NCBI RefSeq assembly: GCF_022549775.1
Contig: NZ_JAKZGP010000028.1
Span: 1 to 59,478, forward strand
DNA length: 59,478 nucleotides
Source of the DNA: Belliella filtrata
GTDB lineage: Bacteria; Bacteroidota; Bacteroidia; Cytophagales; Cyclobacteriaceae
Direction of reading: 5' to 3'
A program made the position numbers and the translations under genes. Of this stretch, positions 36,726 to 46,655 are shown piece by piece. How positions within the stretch are numbered: the first letter of the stretch is position 1; each line of letters starts with the position of its first letter. The notes under the pieces are model-generated. The model was not told the origin of the DNA, made no database searches, and worked only from the letters and a program-made list of their open reading frames with translations.

Positions 36726-37958
36726 ATGAAATTCAATCCAATAATCACCCTATTTAGCTTAATTCTCCTTATTTCTTGTCAGAATGAAAAAGAAGACACT
36801 TATGATCTGGAAGGTAAATGGAGAGCGGAAATTGATTTGAGTGAAGACATATTACCCTTCGGTCTCGAGATCTATCAAAGTGGGGAAAAGTGGAGCGCAT
36901 TTCTCATAAATGGAGTTGAAAAATTAGAAATTCAAGACATAACTGTCCAAAAAGACTCCATCCATATTCCAATGGGTGTATTTGATGCTACGATACACGC
37001 CCAAATTCAGAAAGGTGGGGAATTAGTGGGGAAATATGTCAGAAATTACAGCGTTGACTATGTTTTACCATTTCATGCTTCAAAAAATGAGGCTCAAAGA
37101 TTTCCGACAAATAAAGCTGCGGAATCAAATTTCTCAGGAAAATGGAAAACAGTATTTCAAGACAAAGATGGAAAAACCTATAATGCTATAGGCATCTTCA
37201 AACAAGAGGGCAATCTGATCACGGGGACATTTTTGACAGCTTTGGGAGATTATCGCTTTCTAGAAGGCAATGTTGATGGAAATCAATTCTACTTAAGTGC
37301 ATTTGACGGGAGTCACCTATTTTTCTTTCATGGTCAAGCGCTGGAGGATGGATCTATTCAAGGAAGATTTAGAAGTGGCCCACGGTATAAAGAAACTTTT
37401 ATAGCGGTAAGGGATGAGCATTTTGAGTTGCCAGATGCAGGTAGCTTGACATTTTTGAAAGAGGGGTATGAAACGCTTGACTTCACTTTCCCAGATACTG
37501 ATGGAATTCCAGTCAGCTTGAGTGATGATAGGTTTCAAAAAAAGGTTGTCTTGGTACAGCTGTTTGGAACTTGGTGTCCCAACTGTATGGATGAGACCAA
37601 ATATCTAGCACCATGGTATGAGCAAAACAAGGGTCGTGGTGTTGAGATCGTTGGCTTGGCTTTTGAGAGCAAGCCTGATTTTGACTATGCTAGTAAGAGG
37701 GTGAAAAACGCCGCAGAAAAGCTAGGGGTAAAATACCCGTTCCTGATCGCTGGAGAGAGTAACAAAGCAAAAGCTGCCGAAGCTTTACCTGCTCTTAGTA
37801 GCGTAGTAGCTTTCCCTACTTTGATCTACCTAGACCGTCAAGGTAAAGTTCGCCATATACACACTGGCTTCAATGGCCCTGGCACAGGAGGCATGTACGA
37901 CAGGTGGATTGAAGAGCATGAGGAATTGGTAAATGAGCTGTTAGGTGAAAAATTATAA
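36726..37958 (+). CDS. TlpA-family thioredoxin-like lipoprotein
   Basis: A 410-aa lipoprotein (lipobox LISC, Cys18) with two parts. Residues 25-245 are a beta-rich domain with repeated GxW-like motifs (LEGKWRAEI, FSGKWKTVF), as found on other TlpA-like proteins of Bacteroidota. Residues 250-405 form a thioredoxin fold with WCPNC (Cys284 and Cys287) and FPTLIYLDRQGKVRHIHTGF, containing the cis-Pro. It likely reduces or exchanges disulfides in the periplasm. It is monocistronic with its own promoter and possible operator. Confidence 0.9.
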   Translation: MKFNPIITLFSLILLISCQNEKEDTYDLEGKWRAEIDLSEDILPFGLEIYQSGEKWSAFLINGVEKLEIQDITVQKDSIHIPMGVFDATIHAQIQKGGELVGKYVRNYSVDYVLPFHASKNEAQRFPTNKAAESNFSGKWKTVFQDKDGKTYNAIGIFKQEGNLITGTFLTALGDYRFLEGNVDGNQFYLSAFDGSHLFFFHGQALEDGSIQGRFRSGPRYKETFIAVRDEHFELPDAGSLTFLKEGYETLDFTFPDTDGIPVSLSDDRFQKKVVLVQLFGTWCPNCMDETKYLAPWYEQNKGRGVEIVGLAFESKPDFDYASKRVKNAAEKLGVKYPFLIAGESNKAKAAEALPALSSVVAFPTLIYLDRQGKVRHIHTGFNGPGTGGMYDRWIEEHEELVNELLGEKL

Positions 37959-38007
37959 AATCAACAACTAACATCTAGGTGTAGTTTGTAACCACGAACC
38001 TCTGGGT

Positions 38008-38107
38008 GTAGTTTGTAACTACACCTTAAATATCTTCAATACGTAGAGTCTATTATTTCTAATTGGAATTGCAAATTCCAAGGATATGAAAGCGTAGATG
38101 CAATCTA
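38008..38107 (-). repeat. Dispersed three-palindrome intergenic element, copy B
   Basis: The reverse complement of this stretch matches copy A (20070-20169) block by block with exactly equal length (100 nt). The palindromes here are GTAGTTTGTAACTAC, GGAATTGCAAATTCC and the TAGATTGCATCTA core. A further half-unit, GGTGTAGTTTGTAACCAC, lies just outside at 37978-37995. The element fills the spacer between the convergent TlpA-like gene and the lipoprotein gene at 38151. Confidence 0.75.
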
Positions 38108-38150
38108 GGCCTAGGGAACATTTAAAACAACCTCTAAACTCAAAAAATCC

Positions 38151-38846
38151 TTAGTATCCTAATTTCTCCCAAAACTTCCTTCTCTTGAGATACTTCCTCT
38201 TTGGGCAGCTGCAATCTGCAATGGTGAATTTTGTAGCTTTTTTAGTTCCTGACCGCATAGTTTTCATGACTGTACTAAAATTATAATCATCTCCGTCCTC
38301 AGTAATCAATCCTGAATCTGAATTCATGAAATTCACTTTGTAAACAACATCTCCAGACGAAATCTCTATGAGCTCATACTGTAGTATTGATTGATTTTCT
38401 TCCGGTTTATTAGGGATTGGATGGATTTCTCTTGGGAAGGGGTATTTCATTGCATTAGGATCAATAGCATCATACATAAAACCTTCCGAATCCCTCGCAC
38501 TGATTACAGAAGGCTTAAGAATATACTTGATTCCCAACTTGAGTACTAATTGCTCTCTGTCTTCTTGACTTTCTATCCCTTTGATATTATACTTTAGAAA
38601 TTCATAATCTAACTCATACCTATCAAATACATTAGAAAAACCTTCGTTCTCAAAAACCGATTTCATTATACCCCACAGCTCATCATTTTGCATGGATGAA
38701 AGCAAAGAACTCGATACGTCATCAATTATAATACCATCATCATTCCCCAAACAGACTTTACAATATTGACTAACCGTAGTCTTTGTTGATTGGCAGGAAG
38801 TGAGATAAATCAAAAAACACACAAAAGAAATAGTAATTCTATTCAT
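38151..38846 (-). CDS. Putative lipoprotein of unknown function
   Basis: A 231-aa lipoprotein (lipobox LTSC, Cys18). The mature part holds a CKVCLGNDDG segment with two Cys, a central alpha/beta region and a C-terminal IADCSCPKRKYLKRRKFW, also Cys-rich and strongly basic. I recognise no family. It is isolated; ATGCATA/TATGCAT (38949-38969) lies 100 bp upstream as a 7-bp inverted repeat. The remaining sequence 38847-39140 shows no gene. Confidence 0.65.
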   Translation of the reverse strand: MNRITISFVCFLIYLTSCQSTKTTVSQYCKVCLGNDDGIIIDDVSSSLLSSMQNDELWGIMKSVFENEGFSNVFDRYELDYEFLKYNIKGIESQEDREQLVLKLGIKYILKPSVISARDSEGFMYDAIDPNAMKYPFPREIHPIPNKPEENQSILQYELIEISSGDVVYKVNFMNSDSGLITEDGDDYNFSTVMKTMRSGTKKATKFTIADCSCPKRKYLKRRKFWEKLGY

Positions 38847-39140
38847 AAGTTTCGGATATAACCTAAATGATAACTTGATGTAGCAATCTAATTAACACTA
38901 TATATTTTTAAGGTTTTATTAAACCTAAGGTTTCGGCAAAAATAAAGAATGCATAACTAATGTATGCATCAAAGCAAAAAAGAAAACCAAGTAATTGAGA
39001 AACCCTTAGTACACAACATTATTAATTTTCAAGAACACTAAATTATGAAAACATAGCAAATACCACTAACTCTATAGATCAATCATAGGCAAAGATCATT
39101 CACAATTCCCCAAAAACCATAATCAATCAATTTTATTGCC

Positions 39141-39148
39141 TAAATTTG
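39141..39148 (+). promoter_or_regulatory. Promoter -7 element of the DUF502 gene
   Basis: TAAATTTG matches TAnnTTTG, 23 bp before the ATG at 39172. The -33 element is not obvious. Confidence 0.45.
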
Positions 39149-39171
39149 AGGATATTTAAACTAAACCCCAC

Positions 39172-39735
39172 ATGGCTTTTACTTATAAAAGAGTGATTAC
39201 TTTCTTTTTGAGAGGCTTACTGTTTGTCGTACCCATTGGCTTGACGATTTATTTGATCATCTTGACATTGAACTTCCTAGATGGCATCATCCCCATTCCA
39301 GTCCCAGGATTGGGAATTGTTATTATGCTTACTTTTATCACATTTGTAGGCTATCTGGCTAGTCTTTTCATTACCAAGCCCCTGTTTGAAATGTGCGAGC
39401 GGTGGATATTCAAAATCCCATTGGTAAATATCGTTTACACGAGTATCAAGGATTTGATGTCTGCTTTTGTTGGGGATAAGAAAAAGTTCAACACCCCTGT
39501 GGTAGTAAAGTTGTCAGAAGGGATGTCAAGAATGGGCTTTATTACACAAGATGATTTGAGTGTTTTGGAAGAAGATGAGCTTGTTGCAATCTATTTCCCA
39601 CATAGCTATAATTTCTCTGGGAACTTATACCTAGTACCTAGGCAAAATGTGCGAATTCTACAAAATGTCAGTAGCTCTGACATCATGAAATTTATCGTTT
39701 CTGGTGGTGTTTCAAACTTAAATAAAACGCTTTAA
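39172..39735 (+). CDS. DUF502 domain-containing membrane protein
   Basis: A 187-aa protein with two N-terminal membrane helices (about residues 10-32 and 45-66) and a C-terminal soluble domain. The conserved DUF502 pattern is visible: FFLRGLLFVVPIGLTIYLI, then IPLVNIVYTSIKDLMSAFVG and LVAIYFPHSYNFSGNLYLVPRQ. The family is widespread and of unknown function. It ends before a strong bidirectional terminator shared with trxA. Confidence 0.92.
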   Translation: MAFTYKRVITFFLRGLLFVVPIGLTIYLIILTLNFLDGIIPIPVPGLGIVIMLTFITFVGYLASLFITKPLFEMCERWIFKIPLVNIVYTSIKDLMSAFVGDKKKFNTPVVVKLSEGMSRMGFITQDDLSVLEEDELVAIYFPHSYNFSGNLYLVPRQNVRILQNVSSSDIMKFIVSGGVSNLNKTL

Positions 39736-39934
39736 GATGCGTAAAAAAATCTCCTTTGACAGCCAAGCAAACTGCTTAAAAAAGTTGATTTTTGAGAATC
39801 AGATATTAATTGATATTTGACATTATTGGATATTGACTCAAAAGAAATATTTAATTTTACAATAAGCTCCTTTTGGTTGTTAAACCACATCTTTACAAAA
39901 ATCATTAATGAAGTCGGCTTTGAAGCAAGCATCC

Positions 39935-39968
39935 AAAAAAATAAGCCCTCTGAGGGCTTATTTTTTTT
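39935..39968. terminator. Bidirectional terminator
   Basis: ATAAGCCCTC T GAGGGCTTAT flanked by A5-A6 on the left and T8 on the right. It closes the convergent DUF502 (+) and trxA (-) units. Confidence 0.9.
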
Positions 39969-40008
39969 GTATGATGCCATTCGTCATGAAAGCTTCAAAA
40001 TCATTGTT

Positions 40009-40329
40009 TTACAATTGTGCATCAAGCTTTTGAGCCAATACTGATTTTGCAGTAGTTCCAACTTGCTTGTCTACGATTTGACCATCTTTGAAGAACAAAA
40101 GCGTAGGGATACTTCTGATACCGAATTGAGCTGCAACAGCTGGATTCGCATCTACGTCTACCTTACCCACTACCGCTTTGCCTTCATAATCTCCCGCTAG
40201 CTCTTCGACTACTGGGCCGATCATTTTACAAGGTCCACACCATTCAGCCCAAAAATCCACTAGGATAGGCTGCTCTGATTTCATGATTTCTTCAAAATTT
40301 GAATCAGTAATTTCAATTGCTTTTGCCAT
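40009..40329 (-). CDS. trxA: Thioredoxin
   Basis: A 106-aa cytoplasmic thiol-disulfide reductant. The active site WCGPC has Cys31 and Cys34, preceded by VDFWAE, and IRSIPTLLFFKDG carries the conserved cis-Pro. The length and lack of signal peptide fit classic TrxA. It is a single gene with a bidirectional terminator downstream. Confidence 0.96.
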   Translation of the reverse strand: MAKAIEITDSNFEEIMKSEQPILVDFWAEWCGPCKMIGPVVEELAGDYEGKAVVGKVDVDANPAVAAQFGIRSIPTLLFFKDGQIVDKQVGTTAKSVLAQKLDAQL

Positions 40330-40492
40330 TTTATATATCTGTTTATAAGTTTTCGATTTTCGAATATAATACTAAATTCAATTCAGCTCCAATAAGTTCA
40401 ATTGAGAGAGGTTTTTGATTATAGCTTGATGATTGAAGGTAATAGACTGAGAATTATAATTTCAAAGGCATATTTCCAAAGACAGTTATTTT

Positions 40493-41155
40493 TCATAGGG
40501 CAAATTTCAGTCCTGTAATGAAATTTATCCCAATATGTCTAATATTATTATTTGCAAAATAAGAAGAATTCGTGATTGACGTGAAACTATGTTGATATGA
40601 AAGAGAAGTGAATAGTGAAGTTCGCATACTAATTTTATACCCCCCACCAATCTCCACCAATCCTGCGAAATCAAACTTTGAGACAGTATCAGTCACATCC
40701 AATGTTTTATTTTCGACAAACTTACCTTCCTCAAAGTATATTGGTACCGTGTGCTTAGCATCTAAAAGCAAAGATGGAACTACACCAATATTCGCAAAAC
40801 CATAAAGAACAGTTCCTATATTAAATCCAACCTTTATGGGCACTGAAACATAATCATACTCAAATATTGAGATATAACTATCACCTGTAAGATTCCCTTG
40901 GCTGTCGGTAAAAGGAGTTTCGATTGTAAAACCTCGTTGATTGTAAATCAAATCTGCCCCAAATGATAAATGTTTATTTGATAAATATTCATATGTCAAC
41001 CCAGCTGACAGGCCTAATCTAGCTTCAGAATCACTAAAAACGTCAGTTGAAGCAATATTAGTTGAGCTAACCCCTCCCTTTAGCCCAATATAGTGATTTT
41101 GTCCAGAAACCTTAAACGCCACTATGACTAAAATGAATAAGAATATGTTTTTCAT
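40493..41155 (-). CDS. Outer membrane beta-barrel protein (PorT-like/OMP_b-brl_2 type)
   Basis: A 220-aa secreted protein with signal peptide ending VSGQ near residue 19. GLKGGVSSTNI at the mature N-terminus, SFGADLIYNQRGF and the closing INFITGLKFAL follow the pattern of the small barrel family common in Bacteroidota. It is monocistronic between trxA and dnaE. No specific function. Confidence 0.8.
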   Translation of the reverse strand: MKNIFLFILVIVAFKVSGQNHYIGLKGGVSSTNIASTDVFSDSEARLGLSAGLTYEYLSNKHLSFGADLIYNQRGFTIETPFTDSQGNLTGDSYISIFEYDYVSVPIKVGFNIGTVLYGFANIGVVPSLLLDAKHTVPIYFEEGKFVENKTLDVTDTVSKFDFAGLVEIGGGYKISMRTSLFTSLSYQHSFTSITNSSYFANNNIRHIGINFITGLKFAL

Positions 41156-41354
41156 AGTTTAGACGATCTATTGTGCTCAAGGTACATGCACTATTTTAAG
41201 ATATGACTCACTCTACTTTTAGCGGATGTCAATCACACTACTCTTACATCTCACTCCAATCCAAAATCGATAAACTGATAGTCAATTCTACCAATCTATA
41301 CTTTTACTCATTTCATTTTTTCTCCCGTATCCTTTTTACTTTATCATCCTATTA

Positions 41355-44300
41355 TCAGACGATCTGATAGACTACTTCTGGCAGGGTTCCTAGTTCTTGG
41401 ATCATTTCATTGGAAGGGTCTACTTTGAATCTTTTTGACATCAGGTCAAGGGTGATGTTCTCTTTGGTGTCTATTACATTGATGTAGAGCTTTGCGTCGC
41501 CTTTATACTTATCGGTAATTTTCTCCAATTTTTCCATCAAATCCAAGGTCAAATCATCTAAGTCTATGTTAATCCTCAATCCTTTGACCATCCTTCCTCT
41601 GACCTCATTGAGTAAAGACATGCTATTGATCTTAAATTCAAACTCCCCCTCTTTCCATTTGTTTGGATGAACTGATCCATTGATATACAGAAACCACCCT
41701 GTCATAAAGTACTCTTTGAACTTGATATAGTCTTCACCAAAGATGAAGAATGTATGTCCCCCATGGTAATCTTCTATCGTAAGAGTCCCAAATGGCTTAC
41801 CAGTCTTTGTCGTCCTATGAGCAAAAGAAGTCACCATACCAGCGGCTTTGATATCACCTTTTGTTCTAAGGAGATCCATGTTATTGAAATCGGTCATGGG
41901 GGTATTGGTAAATGATTCTATTTCCACCCTAAATTGATCCAATGGGTGTCCGGAGATATAGAGTCCCACTACTTCTTTTTCAATGTTCAAAGCCTGCAGT
42001 TGACTGAATGGCTCTATGGCGTTGACTGTAGGTAAAGGTACTTCCATCCCTCCACTTCCACCAAATAAACTCACTTGTGAACTATCCGCTTCTTGCTGCA
42101 CTTTTTGCGCATATTTCACAGCTTTTTCAAGCAAATTTATATCGCCATCAGCTGCTTCCAGATATTGTCTTCTATGATGCTGTGGAAAACAATCAAATCC
42201 TCCAGCCATGGCCAAAGATTCTAGCGTTTTCTTATTGAGTGCTTTGGCTCCTACTCGCTTACAAAACTCAAAGATATTTGGAAACTTACCTTTTTTCTCT
42301 CGCTCTTCCACTATGGCATCAACTGCTGCCCCACCCACTCCTTTGATAGCAACCATCCCAAAGCGAATCTGCCCCTCTTTGTTTACTGTAAAGCTGTTTT
42401 TAGACTCATTGACATCTGGCCCAAGTACAGGTATCCCCATACGCTTACACTCTTCCATAAAAAAGGTAACTTGAGTGATATCGTTCATGTTATTGCTCAA
42501 TACAGAAGCCATGTACTCAGCTGGATAATGAGCCTTCAGGTAGGCAGTCTGGTAAGCAATCCAAGCATAGCATGTAGAGTGGGATTTGTTAAAAGCGTAA
42601 GAGGCAAATGCTTCCCAGTCTTTCCAAATCTTCTCCAATTTTTTAGCATCATGGCCTTTGGATACCGCTTGCTCGACAAACTTCGGCTTCATTTTATCCA
42701 GAACATCCCGTTGCTTCTTACCCATGGCCTTTCTCAATACATCGGCCTCACCTTTGGTGAATCCTGCTAACTTTTGAGACAAGAGCATCACCTGCTCCTG
42801 ATATACTGTAATCCCATAAGTTTCCTCCAGATACTCTTGCATGTCATCCAGATCGTAGGTGATCGGTTCAAGACCATGCTTTCTTTTGATGAAAGAAGGT
42901 ATATATTCCAATGGGCCTGGCCTATACAAGGCGTTCATAGCTATCAAATCCGCAAAAACCGTAGGCTTCAATTCCCGCATGTACTTTTGCATACCGGGGG
43001 ATTCATACTGAAATATGCCGACTGTCTCCCCACGCTGAAAAAGCTCATAAGTCTTCAAATCATCGATTGGAAAATTGTCAGGATCTAGTAAGATATCATG
43101 GCGCTCTTTTACAATCTTGACAGCATCTTTGATCAAAGTAAGTGTCTTCAATCCCAAAAAGTCCATCTTCAATAGTCCTGCACTTTCTACGACAGAGTTA
43201 TCAAACTGTGTGCAGACCATGTCTGAATCTTTGGCTAGCGCAACTGGAACAAAATTGGTAATATCATCAGGAGTAATGATCACACCACAGGCGTGAATCC
43301 CCGTATTCCGTACAGATCCTTCCAGTACTTTGGCTTGGTTAATTGTCTTGGATGATTCATCATTTCCTCTAGAAATCCTGATCAATTCATCTGCTTTGCC
43401 CAAGTCTTCCCCGTTTCCTTTCAACTTTGCAGAAAGTTTGGCCCTATCTTTTGAGAGTTCAAACAGTGCCTTCAATTTTATATCAGGCACCAACTTCGCC
43501 AACCTATCTGCATCAGAAAGTGGCAGGTTGAGAACCCTAGCGGTATCCCTAATAGCTGACTTGGCAGCCATGGTACCGTAGGTAATGATTTGTGCTACTT
43601 GATTGGATCCATATTTGTTGATCACATAGTCAATCACACGCTGCCTTCCCTCATCATCAAAATCTATATCAATATCAGGTAAGGAAACCCTATCAGGATT
43701 CAAAAATCTCTCAAAAAGGAGGTCATATGCTATAGGATCCACATTGGTAATACCCGTACAATAAGCTACAGCTGAGCCAGCTGCCGATCCCCGCCCAGGC
43801 CCAACTGATACGCCCAAGTCTCTTGCTGCCGAAATAAAATCCTGTACGATCAGGAAGTATCCTGGGTATCCAGTCATTTCGATTGTCTTCAATTCAAAAT
43901 CCAATCGATCTTTGATCTCATCTGTAATTACTGGATATCTTTTCTTAGCTCCTTCATAAGTCAAATGCTTAAGGAAAGCGTTTTCACCTCTTTTCCCTCC
44001 ATCTTGATCATCTTGAGGATCTCGAAATTCTTCTGGAATGTCAAACTTAGGTAGCAAAACTTCCCTAGCCAGCTTATAGCTTTCTATTTTCTCAACTATC
44101 TCATGCGTACAAGAAATCGCCTCAGGAAGATCTGCAAAAAGCTTCTTCATCTCCTCTGGAGACTTGATGTAAAATTCATCATTTGGAAAACCATACCTGT
44201 ACTCTCTGCCCCGCTTGCCAATATACTTTTTAGGCTTTTCAACCAGCTCTCCATCTTTTACACATAACAAAATATCATGGGCTTTGGCATCATTTTTTGT

Positions 44301-45641
44301 ATTATAATAGGTATTGTTTGCAGCAAAATACTTTACCCCATACTTTCTTGCAAACTGAAGCAAGACTTCATTCACTTTTTCTTCTTCGGGTATCCCATGT
44401 CTATTGAGCTCGACGTAGAAATCCTCTCCAAATTGCTCCTTCCACCACACGAAAGCCTCTTCTGCCTGTGTTTCTCCTACATTCAGTATCAAAAACGGGA
44501 TCTCTCCCCAAAGCCCGCCTGTGGTTGCTATAATATCTGATTTATACTGTACTAGGATCTCTTTATCAATCCTTGGCACATAGTAAAATCCTTCAATATT
44601 GGCATAGGAAGCCAACTTTGCGAGGTTATGATAACCAGTTTTATTTTTAGCAAGTAGGACGGTCTGATATCCATCATCTTTTTGAGATTTGTTTTTCCTA
44701 TCTCTCGTCAAAAAAAACTCACATCCAACGATAGGCTTTATTTCTTTGGCTAATGCTTCTCTTACAAAATGAAATGCTGCCATCATGTTACCATGATCTG
44801 TCATGGCGATTGCAGGCATATTGAGCTCTTTGGCTCGAGCTACTAGTGCAGGTATTTCTGATGTCGCTTGTAGAATGGAGTATTGAGTATGCACATGGAG
44901 GTGGGCAAATGGCACATCAACCATATCGGAGATATCTGCTCTTCCAGCTGCCCTCAATACATCTTTTGCTGCTTGCTTAGTTTCATCCTTTGCTGCAGCA
45001 AAGTTTGCTTCTTCAAGCTTGGGGGCTTCATATATCACATCCTGAATGGCAAGCCCTTCGATAGGAGGCTGCACTCCCGCAGTGATCAGTCCAAAGAAAC
45101 ATTTGGCAGTAGCATCCACATCATAGGCTGCGTCATGCGCATCATCAAAGCCAACGCCAAAGAGCTTTTTGTGCAACTCAGTGAGTGTGGGCCATTTGAA
45201 TTTACCACCTCTTCCACCGGGGATCGCACAAAAGTCTGTCGAAATATCCTTGGTATCAAGCGGCTTCTTCTCTGGCAAGTGCATAGGAACTTCCTTTCGA
45301 AGAAATTCAGAACCCATCACATTGATATCAAACCCGATATTGTGGCCGACTACAAAATCTGCCTTGGCTACATCCTTGTCAAAAATCGCTAAAATTTCTG
45401 CCAAATCATGTCCTTCTTTCAAAGCACGATCTGTAGAAATCCCGTGAACCTTCTCCGCATTGTAAGGGATAGTAAAGCCTTCAGGTTTGATGATATAGTT
45501 TTTATTAGAAATCAGCTTCCCCTTGGCATCATGAAGCTGCCAGGCAACCTGAACTAATCGTGGCCAGTTATCATCTGCTGCCATTGGCGCATCATAACTC
45601 CTTGGTAATCCAGTGGTCTCGGTATCAAAAATGATATACAT
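41355..45641 (-). CDS. dnaE: DNA polymerase III alpha subunit with N-terminal DnaQ-like exonuclease domain
   Basis: The replicative polymerase. Residues 1 to about 185 form a DnaQ-like 3'-5' proofreading exonuclease: IIFDTETTGLP (catalytic Asp6/Glu8) and later VGHNIGFDINVM and DDAHDAAYDVDAT. A PHP domain follows near 245 (AHLHVHTQYSILQ, MTDHGNM). The polymerase active site with the catalytic aspartates PDIDIDFDD is near 655-663. A helix-hairpin-helix and OB-fold region lie towards the C-terminus. At 1428 aa it is larger than E. coli DnaE by about the exonuclease size. Such fusions are usual in Bacteroidota. Confidence 0.96.
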   Translation of the reverse strand: MYIIFDTETTGLPRSYDAPMAADDNWPRLVQVAWQLHDAKGKLISNKNYIIKPEGFTIPYNAEKVHGISTDRALKEGHDLAEILAIFDKDVAKADFVVGHNIGFDINVMGSEFLRKEVPMHLPEKKPLDTKDISTDFCAIPGGRGGKFKWPTLTELHKKLFGVGFDDAHDAAYDVDATAKCFFGLITAGVQPPIEGLAIQDVIYEAPKLEEANFAAAKDETKQAAKDVLRAAGRADISDMVDVPFAHLHVHTQYSILQATSEIPALVARAKELNMPAIAMTDHGNMMAAFHFVREALAKEIKPIVGCEFFLTRDRKNKSQKDDGYQTVLLAKNKTGYHNLAKLASYANIEGFYYVPRIDKEILVQYKSDIIATTGGLWGEIPFLILNVGETQAEEAFVWWKEQFGEDFYVELNRHGIPEEEKVNEVLLQFARKYGVKYFAANNTYYNTKNDAKAHDILLCVKDGELVEKPKKYIGKRGREYRYGFPNDEFYIKSPEEMKKLFADLPEAISCTHEIVEKIESYKLAREVLLPKFDIPEEFRDPQDDQDGGKRGENAFLKHLTYEGAKKRYPVITDEIKDRLDFELKTIEMTGYPGYFLIVQDFISAARDLGVSVGPGRGSAAGSAVAYCTGITNVDPIAYDLLFERFLNPDRVSLPDIDIDFDDEGRQRVIDYVINKYGSNQVAQIITYGTMAAKSAIRDTARVLNLPLSDADRLAKLVPDIKLKALFELSKDRAKLSAKLKGNGEDLGKADELIRISRGNDESSKTINQAKVLEGSVRNTGIHACGVIITPDDITNFVPVALAKDSDMVCTQFDNSVVESAGLLKMDFLGLKTLTLIKDAVKIVKERHDILLDPDNFPIDDLKTYELFQRGETVGIFQYESPGMQKYMRELKPTVFADLIAMNALYRPGPLEYIPSFIKRKHGLEPITYDLDDMQEYLEETYGITVYQEQVMLLSQKLAGFTKGEADVLRKAMGKKQRDVLDKMKPKFVEQAVSKGHDAKKLEKIWKDWEAFASYAFNKSHSTCYAWIAYQTAYLKAHYPAEYMASVLSNNMNDITQVTFFMEECKRMGIPVLGPDVNESKNSFTVNKEGQIRFGMVAIKGVGGAAVDAIVEEREKKGKFPNIFEFCKRVGAKALNKKTLESLAMAGGFDCFPQHHRRQYLEAADGDINLLEKAVKYAQKVQQEADSSQVSLFGGSGGMEVPLPTVNAIEPFSQLQALNIEKEVVGLYISGHPLDQFRVEIESFTNTPMTDFNNMDLLRTKGDIKAAGMVTSFAHRTTKTGKPFGTLTIEDYHGGHTFFIFGEDYIKFKEYFMTGWFLYINGSVHPNKWKEGEFEFKINSMSLLNEVRGRMVKGLRINIDLDDLTLDLMEKLEKITDKYKGDAKLYINVIDTKENITLDLMSKRFKVDPSNEMIQELGTLPEVVYQIV

Positions 45642-45752
45642 ACAAACGCTTTAATTTTGGGAGATCTAAGTTAACAAACATCTGCTCAAGTGGGCAAAGT
45701 ATTGGATAAATTTGTATGAGAAAAAAATAGGGAAAATTTAGAAAGTTTTGAG

Positions 45753-45793
45753 ATTACAAGGTTGAAAAAATAGAAATTTTTCAACCTTGTAAT
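45753..45793. terminator. Long perfect hairpin after rsmG
   Basis: ATTACAAGGTTGAAAAA (45753-45769) pairs perfectly with TTTTTCAACCTTGTAAT (45777-45793), a 17-bp stem with a 7-nt loop. It lies between the rsmG stop and the dnaE start on the minus strand. A T-run within the stem's arm makes it a plausible rho-independent terminator for rsmG. Confidence 0.7.
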
Positions 45794-45830
45794 TTGAATA
45801 ACGGAACTTAAAACACTAAAAACAAGCGTA

Positions 45831-46463
45831 CTACCTCTTTCCCTCCCAAGGTACGTAAACCACTTTTTTGGTATCAAAAAATTCGCCTTTAAAGTAATCC
45901 TCTAAATGGTAAGTAACATATCCAACATTTCTCTCTTCCATCTCTTCATCGACATCTCCACCTTTGAGCAAAAGAATTCCGTTTGGAAACTCATTAAAAT
46001 CCTCCTTTTTGAATTTGCCTTTGACCCATGGGAAAAAGTTGGTAAACCTTGTCACTGCACGACTAACTACAAAATCATACTTCCTGACCAAGCTTTCAGC
46101 CCGGGCTTGCTGAGCTTCCACATTTGAAAGTTTAAGTTGCTTTGCCACGTCTTTGACCACGGTGATTTTTTTACCTATTGAATCCACCAAATGAAAATGC
46201 GTATCGGGAAAAAGAATAGCAAGCGGAATACCTGGAAAACCTCCTCCTGTACCGATATCCAATACTTTGGTTCCTGGCTGAAACTGCATCACTTTGGCAA
46301 TACCCAATGAATGAAGGACATGCCTTTCATAAAATTGATCCATGTCTTTTCTACTGATCACATTGATCTTTTCATTCCAGTCAATATAAAGGTCTTTAAG
46401 TTTTGCAAACTGCTCTTTTTGCTTTTCAGTCAGGTTGGGAAAGTGCTCAAGTATCAAGTCCAT
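45831..46463 (-). CDS. rsmG: 16S rRNA (guanine(527)-N7)-methyltransferase
   Basis: Methylates G527 of 16S rRNA. A 210-aa protein with the SAM motif VLDIGTGGGFPGIPLAILFP and the upstream INVISRKDMDQFYERHVLHSLG, which is the typical RsmG segment, plus VVSRAV in the second half. It lies upstream of dnaE but is separated by a strong hairpin, so it is probably a separate unit. Confidence 0.95.
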   Translation of the reverse strand: MDLILEHFPNLTEKQKEQFAKLKDLYIDWNEKINVISRKDMDQFYERHVLHSLGIAKVMQFQPGTKVLDIGTGGGFPGIPLAILFPDTHFHLVDSIGKKITVVKDVAKQLKLSNVEAQQARAESLVRKYDFVVSRAVTRFTNFFPWVKGKFKKEDFNEFPNGILLLKGGDVDEEMEERNVGYVTYHLEDYFKGEFFDTKKVVYVPWEGKR

Positions 46464-46655
46464 GTATAATCAAATCTAATGTTTCACAAAAATAGGGTGA
46501 ATATTAGAATTTGTCTACATAGTGATAAAATGATTCATTATTAGACCAATCAATCCGCTTGCTGTCAATACACAAATTAATCACCACAAAAAGCCTTCTA
46601 TGTTTTGCTGAAAAAAATAATCACCCTAATATCGGATCCTAACAACGACAAAAAT

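Noticed and set aside
44883-45392. 169-codon plus-strand ORF inside dnaE
   Set aside because: It is opposite the exonuclease/PHP part of dnaE, whose reading is firmly supported by motifs; codon-level shadow.
46499-46655. Possible gene or regulatory RNA between rsmG and the cyclase gene
   Set aside because: No ORF, stable hairpin or promoter consensus could be supported.
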